Positions 17,104 through 27,084 of a stretch of 64,000 bases of DNA are shown piece by piece. A model generated the notes under the pieces. It had not been told where the DNA came from and searched no databases. It was given only the letters and a program-made list of their open reading frames with translations. Origin of the DNA: Isochrysis galbana. Taxonomy: Eukaryota; Haptophyta; Isochrysidales; Isochrysidaceae. The DNA lies in contig CM030932.1 in assembly GCA_018136815.1 (NCBI GenBank), positions 9,612,429 through 9,676,428 on the forward strand. The letters run 5' to 3'. The first letter of the stretch is position 1, and every line of letters starts with the position of its first letter. Position numbers and translations under genes: made by a program.

Positions 17104-17766
17104 TTAGCAGGGATGGGGATAATTGAACGCTTTTGGTCTTTTGTTGCCGCCCCCTTCCGAGGGTCTCGTGTGGCTTGTGCTTTGTGCAGGCTCTCTCTCA
17201 AGTTGGTGTTTGTTGTGGTGGGCCTCCTGGGTTTGTGTCGCTTGCGACGTTCGCGCGCCCGAGGCTCGCTTGTCCGTTTGGCCTTCGGCGGCATTGGAGA
17301 GCATCCCTCCTGGTCTGTCTCCCCTTTTGCTCCTTTGCCCCTTGCTGGGGGGTCCTGTCTGCTCTTTGTCCATCACCTTGTTTTGATGCGGCATTCCCCC
17401 ATTGGGGTTCTGCTGTAGATGGTACCGGGCCGGCCCCTCGCGCCGGAGCGCGAGGGCGGTACCGCGGTTGTGTAGGGTCCCGGCCCGGAGGCCTTCCCTT
17501 TGGAAGCGTCCCACTGGTGTGGTGTGGCTGGTGTGGCTGTGTGTTGTGTAGTAGGAGATGTGTTGCATGCTGGCTGCTGCCAGCATGGCGGCCTTGTTCG
17601 TGGCGTTCGCGGTGGTTCGCGGGCGTGGCAGGCTGGCTCCTGTGCCCACCTGGCTGGGAGGGTCGTCCTGACGCGGTCGCTTCGGCGACAGCGGCGTGTC
17701 ACTCAAGCCTTCGTCCATCTCGGCGAGGGCAGCGGCGGCGAGGGAGGGCGGCGGCGCGCGCTCCAT
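17104..17766 (-). CDS. ORF of hairpin-headed repeat family (MERAPPP protein), copy 2
   Basis: 220-residue ORF of unknown function. It is homologous along its length to the ORF at 61673-62365 on the other strand: both start MERAPPP, share DTPLSPKRPRQDDPPSQVGTG, then diverge to a hydrophilic Gln/Arg/His-rich tail. No zinc knuckle, catalytic motif or membrane segment is visible. The ATG is preceded by a perfect 7-bp hairpin with TTTA loop (17771-17788). Dispersed position and divergence suggest a mobile-element gene, perhaps an ORF1/Gag-like RNA-binding protein, but this is inference. Confidence 0.6.
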   Translation of the reverse strand: MERAPPPSLAAAALAEMDEGLSDTPLSPKRPRQDDPPSQVGTGASLPRPRTTANATNKAAMLAAASMQHISYYTTHSHTSHTTPVGRFQREGLRAGTLHNRGTALALRREGPARYHLQQNPNGGMPHQNKVMDKEQTGPPSKGQRSKRGDRPGGMLSNAAEGQTDKRASGARTSQATQTQEAHHNKHQLEREPAQSTSHTRPSEGGGNKRPKAFNYPHPC

Positions 17767-17770
17767 GACC

Positions 17771-17788
17771 CTATCAGTTTACTGATAG
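17771..17788. repeat. terminal hairpin of the repeat family
   Basis: CTATCAGTTTACTGATAG: 7-bp perfect stem with a 4-nt loop, followed on the minus strand by GGGTCATGGAGCGCGCG. The same layout with a different stem sequence (CTATCGT/ACGATAG) occurs at 61651-61668. Confidence 0.75.
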
Positions 17789-17940
17789 TTGCATAACCTA
17801 ATGTCTAGATAGCTCCAAATGAAACCTATTCACAGTCTTATTGGCTATTGGCGACACAACCACAACTACTGTTGGCTGTTGGGGAGCGACAGCCATTTTG
17901 TTATTGTTGCTGGACTTGAAATACTCGGTACGGAACGACG

Positions 17941-19110
17941 ATGGCCGTCTCGGCCGTCGGCTCCTCCGCGCGGCATGGGGCCACCCGCGCGAGCCGGATG
18001 CGAACGGCTGCTCCCACGGCTTGGTTTCGCTCGGTACCCTCGGCGTCGTCACCTTGCGACGTGTTTAGCATAGCGCCGGCGGGCGCAAACCAACTTGTGC
18101 CCCGGACAGGTTGCCGCAGCGCTCGCGAGCACCGCCAGCTCGTGGAATCGCTTCAGCGAGCTCACGGGCGAGACTGGGCTCCTCCAACGTACGCAGCCTC
18201 GTGGCCAGATATGCTTGTGCGTCGGTGGTTTGATGATGGTGGAGTTCTCACCATGTCGGCCCTCAACGACGTTGCTGAGTCCCACGCTCATAGACAGCTG
18301 ATCGATCAAGTGGGCGACGGGCTGCCTGTTGTCCCTCTGGACCTTGTCGACATCAACTCGCGTGGGCTTCTCGAGGCGATAGAACAAGACGACAAAGTTG
18401 CTGCTGCGAATATTGTCTCTGCCCTGTCCTCTAACGGTCTGGTCGCATGCTCCCTCGGTGCTGATCCCTCTGATTATCCTGCACTTGTTCATGAGGGCCA
18501 TCGGGCATGGCCCTATATGCGACCTGGCGAGGTTCGTGCCATTGATGGACAGGTCGTGTCCGGCGTATCGCCCTCGGGCGCGACACGTGGTGATAGGTAT
18601 GTTTGCTATGCCGAGTTAGACGGTGCTGCGAGAGAATGGCCGGCACTAGCAAAAGTCGACCGTGCTTTTGGATCCATTGCTGCTTGGTTGTCTCCATTAG
18701 CTGAGGCCTCTCGACTCCGCCTGGAATTGACACGCCGATCGGATATGTATCTGGCGTGCTTTCCCGGCAGTGGACTTGGGTACAATGCTCATCTTGATGG
18801 GAACGAGCGCTGCCGCCTCACGATTGTGCTGTACACATCAAATGATTGGAATGAGGAGCATGGCGGTTGCTTGCACATGCTTGACGAGGCAGCGGGCTGC
18901 TGGTGGTCGCTACCCCCTCAACGAGACACGCTCGTCATCTTTAGGTCAGAGCGCATCCTTCATAAGGTTCAGCCCTGTTATCACTCTCCTCGCTACGCAT
19001 TGACTGTGTTCCTGCATGAGGGTGACGGTGGAGGCACGCCTATCACGCAACAACAAAAAGAGAAGATGGAACGCATAGCTTTGATGTCCTCCATTGCAGG
19101 CTATCTTTGA
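17941..19110 (+). CDS. EGLN/PHD2-like prolyl 4-hydroxylase (2-oxoglutarate/Fe(II) oxygenase)
   Basis: 389 residues, apparently intronless. The C-terminal 200 residues form a P4Hc-type double-stranded beta-helix. The iron triad is visible as H and D of YNAHLDGNERCRLTIVLY (about residues 283-285) and H of ILHKVQP (about 341); the 2-oxoglutarate-binding Arg is in RYALTVFLHEG (about 351). The block NDWNEEHGGCLHM between them is the hallmark of the EGLN (HIF prolyl hydroxylase) branch. An Arg/Ser/Ala-rich N-terminus of about 40 residues could be an organellar leader. In animals these enzymes are oxygen sensors; in protists related enzymes hydroxylate Skp1 or ribosomal proteins, so the substrate here is unknown. 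The hairpin-headed repeat ends about 150 bp upstream and may affect the promoter. Confidence 0.9.
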   Translation: MAVSAVGSSARHGATRASRMRTAAPTAWFRSVPSASSPCDVFSIAPAGANQLVPRTGCRSAREHRQLVESLQRAHGRDWAPPTYAASWPDMLVRRWFDDGGVLTMSALNDVAESHAHRQLIDQVGDGLPVVPLDLVDINSRGLLEAIEQDDKVAAANIVSALSSNGLVACSLGADPSDYPALVHEGHRAWPYMRPGEVRAIDGQVVSGVSPSGATRGDRYVCYAELDGAAREWPALAKVDRAFGSIAAWLSPLAEASRLRLELTRRSDMYLACFPGSGLGYNAHLDGNERCRLTIVLYTSNDWNEEHGGCLHMLDEAAGCWWSLPPQRDTLVIFRSERILHKVQPCYHSPRYALTVFLHEGDGGGTPITQQQKEKMERIALMSSIAGYL

Positions 19111-20444
19111 AGGTTGTGCGCGTTCATGTGCTCATGTGGACATGGAGGTCGTGCGATCCATCTTTCTCTCATGATTCACATGCGTATGTGTCATCACATA
19201 GGCACACCACAAGCAAATAGGCAATAGAACGATTCGGAGCGCCGCGCACTGCATGCGCGGCATTGGCATTGGCCCGCTGCCAAGACCGCGGCATGGCTGG
19301 CCATGGGCGCATGGCGCATGGACCAAATTAGCTGGATGTGCCTACTCTTGACGCTTGCAGCCCTCCTGCCCCTTGACCGCCTCTAGTCCCCTGGAAGCCT
19401 CGCTCGTGGGGCCATAGTAGAGCAAGTGATAGGCGCTAGTGCGAGATGCTAGAGGCACAGGTGTAGGGCGCATACTAAGTTTTATACTTAGCTCACCTAT
19501 AGGCCATAGGGGGGCACGAGGCTCCTCCCCCTCTCTCCACTCCTCCCCTGCGGTGGGGGAGAAACCACCCACCTCCCTGCCACCTGCCACGCCTCAGCAC
19601 TCAGCGTGGCATGCTAGGGGCAAGCTGCCGCCTGCGCCTGCTAGCGTAGCCTGGCCTTAACTGCTAACCCCTCCGCTGCCTCCGCTCCTCCCCACAAGCT
19701 TGCTTGTCTCTCACTCCCTGGCCCGCAAGGGCAAGGGCTAGCCCATTGCTCTACCCCCTCCCCCCCCACGTTCAACGGGCAGTCAGATGCAGCGTGGGCG
19801 GGCCCCAGGAGCTTGGGAGAGGCCAGGGAAGTTGGAGTCGCCGCAAGGCATGGTGTATGGTGTGAGTGCGTGAGAGCGAGCTGAGCTGACGACGCCTGCT
19901 TGGGAGCTTTGCAGAACCAGATAGCTGCTAGCTGCGCGCGCGGTGAAAACATCAAGAAGACCTATATGTAGTAGTACGAGGGTATTTCAAATACGGCATT
20001 TGCTCTCCATGTTTGCACAAGCACTTCGAACACAAGCACACATATCAACGTCGACCAGAAGAAGATGGATGCGACAACGCTGCTTGCAATGCTCGACCAC
20101 ACTAAACAAAGACGTCATAGTCAGGCGGGCACGGCGGACTACTGCGAGCAACCAGGCATCTCGCTCTGCACACAAGCCAGATCCTTTCCAATGATCACTA
20201 GCGCACTTAGCACCAAGTGCTCATCGTTGCGAGAGGAAACGTACCCGCGCACGCCCTGTAAGTAAGATCGCGGGTGCTGGAACAGGCGCGTTGGGACACT
20301 TGGTAGCCAGCACATAGCGCCGCTCCCAAAGAGTTCGTAACAGGTTCGTACGGCGCGTTGTCGGCAGGCCAATGCACATCAAGCTGCGGAGTGCCGCCTA
20401 CACATGGTCTACCAACTAGGTTATTCGGACCTGGAAGGCGCAGC
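19111..20444. other. intergenic with hairpin-edged repeat, copy 3
   Basis: Contains ACTAAGT-TTTAT-ACTTAGC (19474-19492), a 6-bp stem, followed by CACCTATAGGCCATAGGGGGGCACGAGG, the same edge as at 79 and 40351. The rest (19640-20440) carries no convincing coding region. Confidence 0.5.
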
Positions 20445-21335
20445 TTAGCAGGTACCAATGGCGATGCCGCCGTCGACGTTGATGCAGTGGCCAGTGATGT
20501 AGTCGGCGGACGGGTCGAGCGCCAGATACTTGACAAGGCCCGCGACTTCCTCCGGCTTGCCGAAGCGGCCAACCGGGATAGACTTCGTGACTTGTTCAAT
20601 GATGTCAGCAGGGAGCTCGTCAGTCATGTCAGAGGAAATGAAGCCGGGGGCAACGGCGTTGACGGTTACGCCTCGCGATGCAAATTCCTTAGCCATCGTC
20701 ATTGTCATCGCGATAACGCCACCCTTGGCCGCCGCGTAGTTAGCCTGGCCGGGGTTGCCAATTTTGCCGACGACTGATGCAATGTTAATGATGCGGCCCT
20801 TGCGCTTCTTGAGCATGACCTTGGCCGCGGCCTGCGAGGCGTAGAATACGCCATTCAGGTTGGTATTGATGACATCCTCCCACTGGTTCGGTTTCATGCG
20901 GAGCACCAGGGTGTCTCGCGTGATACCGGCGTTGTTGACGAGGACCTCGACCGGGTCAGGGAAGGCCTTCGCGGTCGCTTCAAAGAGCGCCGAGATGCCC
21001 TCAATGGAGGACATATCGGCCTGCACGGCGACGCCGTCGCCCCCAAGTCCCTTGATCTCTTCGACTACCTTCTCGGCCGCCTCGGCCGACGCCGCATAGT
21101 TGACCACAACGCGGCATCCCTCAGAGCCGAGCTTGAGCGCGATAGCACGCCCGAGCCCGCGGCTGCCTCCGGTGACGATGCAGACGGGCCCATCGGCGGC
21201 CATCTGGAGGGGCGATGCGCGTGCGAGTCCGCGCATCGGCGCGCGCACGCTCCGTGCGATCGAGAGCGCCGAGGCGCCCGGCAGCAGCGCGCCAAGCAGC
21301 GCGAGCATCGGCGAGACGCGGCCAGCCACCACCAT
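20445..21335 (-). CDS. fabG: plastid 3-oxoacyl-[acyl-carrier-protein] reductase
   Basis: 296 residues. The short-chain dehydrogenase core starts near residue 46 with VTGGSRGLGRAIA (NADPH-binding TGxxxGxG), then VNNAGITRDTLVLRM, IINIASVVGKIGNPGQANYAAAKGG with catalytic Ser (about 187), Tyr (about 200) and Lys (about 204), and ends INVDGGIAIG, as in bacterial/plastid FabG. It performs the first reduction of each type II fatty-acid elongation cycle. The N-terminal extension has a hydrophobic stretch (MLALLGALLPGASALS) then an Arg/Ser-rich part (IARSVRAPMRGLARASPLQM), i.e. signal peptide plus transit peptide as expected for import into a secondary plastid. No intron is evident. Confidence 0.96.
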   Translation of the reverse strand: MVVAGRVSPMLALLGALLPGASALSIARSVRAPMRGLARASPLQMAADGPVCIVTGGSRGLGRAIALKLGSEGCRVVVNYAASAEAAEKVVEEIKGLGGDGVAVQADMSSIEGISALFEATAKAFPDPVEVLVNNAGITRDTLVLRMKPNQWEDVINTNLNGVFYASQAAAKVMLKKRKGRIINIASVVGKIGNPGQANYAAAKGGVIAMTMTMAKEFASRGVTVNAVAPGFISSDMTDELPADIIEQVTKSIPVGRFGKPEEVAGLVKYLALDPSADYITGHCINVDGGIAIGTC

Positions 21336-21612
21336 GCGAGCCAGCCGGGGAGGGCGAAAGAGATTCCGGCCGGGGGGGGGAGAGGGGAGGAGCTCGAGGG
21401 TGAGATTTTGGTCGGCGAAGAGTGGAGCCCCCCCCCGCCCGCCCGCCCGCCCCGCCCCGCGCCCCGCGCGCCGCAGGATTCCGCCGCCCTCCCCGAGCCT
21501 CTGAAAAAAAAAGACGGAAAAGAAAAAGGGTTTCGCTCTCTCGGTGTCCCCATGTGCGGGTTTCGCGCCAAATCGTCCGCGCGCGCCATCTCTCCCAATG
21601 CCCCGCGCGCGC

Positions 21613-21643
<31 letters not shown>

Positions 21644-22052
21644 CGTAGGACTCACACTCACACTCTCACACCACGAATCCGGATATTGATAGAAAGAAGC
21701 GCGCGAGCACAAGAAATCGATGCAGTCGACACTACTGTCGACACAAGAGACCAGCAAGAGAGAGGGAGGTAATACGAGTAGCGGGAATTCCACGCAAGTT
21801 AAAGTGCAAGATGGATTTGTCAGAAGATTTGGAACCAGAACATAGAGAGAAGGGCGGGAGACGAGAGAGACGGCAGAGAGGAGAAGGAGGAGAGAGAGGA
21901 CAGGGAGAAGGAGATGTAAAGAGGAGAGATAGGGAGAGGAGAGGGGAAGAAGGGAGAGGTAGAGAGGAGAGGAGAGAGAGGAGAAGGGGAAGGCGAAGAG
22001 AGGAGAGAGTGGCGGGGGGGGGAAGGCGGGGGGGCGCGAGAGAGACGGGGGG
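21336..22052. other. homopolymer and polypurine spacer between divergent genes
   Basis: Spacer between the divergently transcribed fabG and SLD5. It holds a 27-base G run (about 21617-21643) and a long GA-rich stretch (21840-22050). It likely contains both promoters. Long open frames across it are low-complexity artefacts. Confidence 0.6.
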
Positions 22053-24136
22053 ATGGACTTGCCCAGCTCGTCGGAGCTGCCCTCCTCCTCGAACGACTAT
22101 CAGACCCTTCAGCGCGTGTGGCTTAACGAACGGTGAGAGAGGGGCGAGGCCCTGGAGAGGGAGAAAGGGCAGGGGAATGCGAGGGAAAGGAGAGGGCGAG
22201 GGCATTTGCTTCATTTCTGTCGTGACGTGGGATGGTGTGGTGAAAGGGCGAAGGGTGGGATGGAGGGGGAAGGGAGGGGGGCAGTGCGTAGGGACGGGAG
22301 CCGGGGGGGGGGGGGCAAGGAGGGAGGGAGCGAGGGCGAGGGCGAGGAATGGCGGGGGGCAGGGAAGGCGGGGAGGGAGGGGAACAGAAGGCAAAGAGGG
22401 AGAGAGGCTTGGAGGTTGAGGAAGGCAGGGAAGAGGAACAAGAGTGATGGGCAGAACGGATGTGAACAAGGGACAGCAGCAGCAGGGTAGCTTGACTAGC
22501 CTCACGCCACGACAATGGGAGGGAGCAGGGAGAGGGGCGAGAGGGAAGGAGCGAGGAATCAAAGGCTGAGGGGAGATCATAAGTGAGGGGAAGGCACTGT
22601 AAGGAAGGCAAGACACCAGAACACTGAGACCGAACAATAATGAGGACCGCCGGAGATAGGGATAGGAAACATGGATTGAGATGTAGGGAAAGTACGCGGG
22701 TACGATAGATTGGAAGGCAGTGAGCGTGTACAGTAGTTGCCATAGGCGAAAAGGGACAGAAGGAGAGGCGGTCGGGAGGTCAACGGCTGAAAGAGTATCT
22801 GAGGCGAATTCCATCTCACATAGCGGGCAGCCACACGGTTCGTGAGCCAGAGCGTCAGCGAGCGATAGAGGAAGCGGCACATTTGAGAGTTAGCGGAAGA
22901 TTGCATGATGCGGGGGAGAAGTTGAGACAGTGGGACCTCAGCCTGACCCCCTCATCCGACTGTAGCCACTCGCCCGAGCTGCTGCCACACCAGGACGACC
23001 TCATCGCGCGGATGAAAGAGGCGATAAGTGATCAGGCACGCGAATCATTCACCCCCGTGTTGTGCTGCTTTGCCAGGCACCCGTTGGACGCCCCACCTCT
23101 TTCATTGCGCTTTGGCAACCAGCTCCATCCTCGCACGCAACCTCAGGAGGCGCGTATCGAGGAGCTGGGTCCGGCGGATGGCATCGCTCGCTCGCTCTAT
23201 GAGATGGAGATCGAGCGTGTCAACTTCCAGCTGCGGAGCTATCTACGCACTAGGCTAGAAAAGATAAGCAGAATGGTGAGACGGCGCGTGCTCGCTCATT
23301 CCTTTCTGGGCCGCGTGATGTCGAGGAGATTTATCCCTGCAAGGACTGTCATGTTTGGGCCCCGGTAGCCGTGGGCTGAAAATGCTGCCGCGCTGTGTAT
23401 TAGGCCATCTGGACAGCCCAGCGTGCCGAGGCTGAAGCAGGCGACGAATTCGATGAGTCGAATCTGCTGGCGCCTGCCGAGCGCAGATTTCTCGAGAAGT
23501 ACTTGGCGCTCTATCAGGAGCACATCGACGCAGAGGCATGGGCATCCCTTGAGGGTGAGGACGAGGACCTTCCTGTCGATATTAAGAAGGTAAGGCGTCC
23601 TTCTTCGGAATAATGTCCTCGAGGATGCATTGTGATTGATAGCGCCCAACAGGTTTCTGCCTTTCCTGCTCAGTTGCTCAGTAGCGCTGCCCCCTGCTCG
23701 CCTCTGCCTCGCTCCTTCTGGCGAATCTGCCCCATCCGCCTTCTGATGACCAATCCTTCACGCAGATCTCAGCTGTGCAATCGCTCCTAGTGAAACCAGA
23801 CACTTCGGCCCACGTTTTCTGCAAAGCCTTGCGCGCATGTGATCCGTTTACGCTCCCGGGAGGCAATCAGGTACTCTTGTGCGCCGTAGCTTAAGGCTGC
23901 ATATTTGCACCAAAGGTCTCTCGTGGTCTTTGATGGAACATTAGATGTGCTCGCAGGTTCTTATGACTATGGGGTCCCATCGAAAGCATCAGCTGCCGAA
24001 ATTCTGTGCTTCGCACGTGAAAGCTTTTCCTTGTGCTATCCCATAGGTTGTGGAGCTAAAAGAGGGCGACATCTTTTTGCTGCCGTACGAGCCTATACGT
24101 CATCTGCTTCTAGAGGGCAGTGTTCAGCTTACCTAG
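22053..24136 (+). CDS. SLD5: GINS complex subunit SLD5
   Basis: Six exons assembled by splice sites and phase: 22053-22132, 22966-23035, 23147-23275, 23404-23589, 23766-23870, 24047-24136; 660 nt, 219 residues, close to the usual 220-230. GINS with MCM2-7 and Cdc45 forms the CMG replicative helicase. Exon 1 gives the YQTLQRVWLNER helix and exon 2 the HSPELL motif. Exon 3 has SLYEMEIERVNFQLRSYLRT (the most conserved Sld5 block) and RLEKI. Exon 4 has AERRFLEKYLALYQEHI. Exon 6 has ELKEGDIFLLPYEPIRHLL and the terminal EGSVQL of the B-domain. Intron 1 is 833 bp and polypurine-rich. Intron 2 (23036-23146) would use a GC donor and is a multiple of three, so it could also be read through, but skipping it restores the family alignment. 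Confidence 0.92.
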
Positions 24137-25340
24137 ACTACGCGCGCTCGCGCGTCTCGTGCGTCGGCAAAGGGCGCAGGTCGGATCGGAGACTCAAAGC
24201 GTGGGTGGTCGGCGCTTCTGGGCCAGGGCATCGGCTTTACAGAGACTGTCCACTCCAAAGAATGGGCTCGATTCAATTGCTGCCAACGCGTCGGCATAAT
24301 ACCATGTTGCGGCAGGTTGGCCATAAAGTTTTTAGTGCCTAAATACACTTACACTTCATGGATTATCACGGTGGCGCTCTCGGAACGCGTAGTTGCGACG
24401 GCTAGCACGTTTTCAAGCCTATTGCTCACTTGCTGCGTGTATGTGGAGTGTGTATATGATATGTGTATGTGTAAAAAAACAAGCTTTGCAGAAGTAGGTC
24501 GGCTCAGGCCCTTACACACAACCAAGTTGATCCTTGGTTCTTGGTTGATGTTGATGGTCTTCCAACCCACCCTTTCAGGCAACAAGATAGCAAGCCAAAG
24601 CCCACCAACCGCTAAGGCGGCACGACTCACCATATCACTACACCTGCCAAACGCACGCCGCACAACAAGCACAGCCCCACAATCACCACATTCCTCCTCC
24701 TATGGCTCGTACCCCCGGACCACTCCCCGCCCTTCTTCGGGTCCCCAGGTGGCCTACTGTCGGAGCAAAGCTCGTTTCCTCTTTGGAAACGAGCCGCGGA
24801 GGCGCACCGGCGGCTAGCGCGGCGCACGGTTGCTCCGGGGAGCCCGGAACGGGCTCATCGGGAGAACGGGGAGGGCAAATGACGGGCATGTGAAATGGAC
24901 GAGAGAGTGGCACGGAGCCGCGAATCGGAGGGACGGAGGATGTAAGAAAGGGCGCGGCGAGCAGATACCGCTTGCTTATGACTCGTGTGGACTCGTAGAC
25001 TCGAAAGGAAGACTCGGAAGACTCGGGGCTTAGGAGTACTCAGGGGGCTGCAGGTCACCAACAGGCGATCCAATGGCTAAAAACACACAAATCAACACTC
25101 TGCACTCAAACATTAACAGTAACAGGCCGAAAACATACATTAAACGAACCCCGTCTGATGCGCAGAACCAGGAGCGCCCACCAGAAAAAGAGGAGAGAGA
25201 GAGAGAGAACGAGGACTCGAGGGTCAAAACACAATTCGGACTCCGGCTCGGACTACAGAGTAAAATCTAGTGCCCTCGCGAGTCCTGCCTCGAGTCTCGC
25301 GGGGCAGCGCCGAAGGGGGAGAAACTGCCGAGGGGGTGAG
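24137..25340. other. intergenic, no supported gene
   Basis: Mixed-composition spacer. Several open frames up to 166 codons occur on both strands, but none has a recognisable domain or consistent coding character. Confidence 0.4.
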
Positions 25341-25365
25341 ATCCCAACACTGACCCAGTTCTCCC

Positions 25366-25670
25366 TCACATTGACGTATTTTTCCCGGCCTGGCCCGGGA
25401 AAGTCAGGGAATGGAGAGAGGGGAGGGAGGAGAGCTGCGGAAAGGGGGGGGGCCGCGGAAGGGGGGGAATCACCACACTGACCCAATCCTCCCTCACATT
25501 CACGTATTTTTCCCGGCCTGGCCCGGGAAAATCAGGGAATGGAGAGAGGGGAGGGAGGAGAGCTGCGGAAGGGGGGGGGGATTGCAGAGGGGAGTGAATC
25601 ACCACACTGACACAATCCTCCCTTACATTGACGTATTTTTCCCGGCCTGGCCCGGGAAAATCAAGGTCGT
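25366..25670. repeat. tandem repeat, about 128-bp unit, palindromic core
   Basis: Three copies of a unit starting near 25372, 25498 and 25628, each with CGTATTTTTCCCGGCCTGG followed by CCCGGGAAA, a hairpin (TTCCCGG/CCGGGAA), then AATGGAGAGAGGGGAGGGAGG and G-rich DNA. A degenerate relative occurs at 26800-26880. Confidence 0.85.
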
Positions 25671-25740
25671 TTGCCTTCATTTGGTACCCCTCGTTTCCCA
25701 ATACGCAATGCGTCGGTACAAAAAAATGTCTAGTATCTAA

Positions 25741-26110
25741 GCAAAGGCACCCACCTCAAGCTTGAGGAACTTGAGATTGGGGAATGCGTTCACCACCTCC
25801 CTCAGGAAGCCTTCGACAATCACATCCGGCATCAGCGTGAGCCTGTGTATATTGCGTGTCGTCCCACGCGATCATACAACGAGACGGGCCCCGACTCGAG
25901 CAACGTCCACAACCACAGTCGCCGCATCCCTAGCTCACGAGCCACACGCATCGCTTCCCGTAACAAAGTCCAACGCCTTGACCGCGCCAATCGGGGGTCA
26001 CCCAAAAGTCGCACAACTCGCCCGAGCGCCCACCCCCCTCGGGCGCCTTTTTATCGCTCGCTTGGCGCTCCCGGCTCACGCAGCGCCCCCCCGTTCTCCA
26101 CAGCTCAGGT
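25741..26110 (-). other. possible leucine-rich coding remnant
   Basis: On the minus strand a short frame ending at 25738-25740 reads VIVEGFLREVVNAFPNLKFLKL, which looks like the last unit of a leucine-rich-repeat protein. Upstream coding-like stretches are in different frames and I could not find splice sites that join them. Possibly the 3' end of a degraded gene. Confidence 0.25.
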
Positions 26111-26518
26111 CTACGTCTTGTTCCAGCTTGATTTGCTGAGCAAGCGCTTAATAAGGGTTTGCTTAGACTTATTCTCGGAGCTCTTCCCGGTCCTCCCACC
26201 GAGTTTCACTCCTGGACATGCCTCTTTGAATATACTGTTTTCCTTCAATGTGGTAATTTGCCATTCATGCATATCCCGTACATTCAGTCGCTTTGATTTA
26301 CAAAGGTGAATTGCTAAATTCACGTATCCTTCTTTTTGTGCTTTCTCAATCCCTTGTATCCTAGCCGTAATATCTTTTAGCAACGATTTGTGTTGGTTGA
26401 GTTTTGGAACTAATTCGAGAAACTCATCATCATCCGAATGTTGCAACACGCGTCTAGCTTCAGATTCTTTAAGTTGTGTCGTTTTATTTTTTGGATGTCT
26501 GGAAATAGCTGCATTCAT
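26111..26518 (-). CDS. AT-rich orphan ORF, unknown function
   Basis: 135 residues from an ATG at 26518, with a Lys/Asn/Ile-rich composition (for example ITARIQGIEKAQKEG and SKSSWNKT) in sharp contrast to the Ala/Arg/Pro-rich proteins around it. The DNA is clearly richer in A+T than its neighbourhood. The protein is hydrophilic, mostly helical, with no recognised domain, signal or membrane segment. It lies between two G-rich satellites. It could be a fragment of a foreign element or virus, or a recently acquired gene; I cannot assign it. Confidence 0.45.
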   Translation of the reverse strand: MNAAISRHPKNKTTQLKESEARRVLQHSDDDEFLELVPKLNQHKSLLKDITARIQGIEKAQKEGYVNLAIHLCKSKRLNVRDMHEWQITTLKENSIFKEACPGVKLGGRTGKSSENKSKQTLIKRLLSKSSWNKT

Positions 26519-26779
26519 GAGTGTGGTGGAGGGGGGGGGGGTGCTAGCTCTAACGACTTATTTTTCTCCTCGTCTCCTCGAGATGTTCACCAACGTCACC
26601 ACAATGAATCCTTGTCGAAGGAGGCCCTCTCGGGGCGCGCCCTCATACCGAGCCAAGGCGACGCCGTTCTGGTCGCGTACGGGGTGCTCCTGGGCCTCTC
26701 CTTGGGGGTGCTCGCGGGGGGGCTCATGGTAGGGTGAGAGTCCCCACAGGGAGGGGAAGAAACCCTGAGGGAAAGGAGA

Positions 26780-26960
26780 CCAAATGAAGGCAAGCCGCCT
26801 CAGGGAATGGAGAGAGAGAGGGGAGGGGGGAGAGCTGCGGAAGGGGGGAACCGCGGAAGCGGAAGGGGGGGGGCTGCAGAGGGGAGGGGAAACTGCAGAA
26901 GGGGAGGGAGGGAATGCAGAGGGGGGGGGAAGGAATGCAGAGAGGGGGCCCCGTTCTGTT
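26780..26960. repeat. G-rich polypurine satellite
   Basis: Irregular GGAATGCAGAGGGGGGG / CTGCGGAAGGGGG units on the + strand, related to the repeat at 25366. Confidence 0.7.
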
Positions 26961-27084
26961 ACCTGCATTTCTTACCTTAAACGCGTGGACAATTACCGTC
27001 ACGGTAAAAATAAAACCCAAATCTTCGAATTTCGAGACGAAAATCGGCGGACCAGGATTTGAGCCCAGGGAGAATCCGAGTCTC

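Noticed and set aside
21732-22880. Long open frame on the minus strand of the polypurine region
   Set aside because: It is Pro/Leu/Ser low complexity produced by GA-rich DNA, and the + strand holds SLD5 exon 1 and intron 1.
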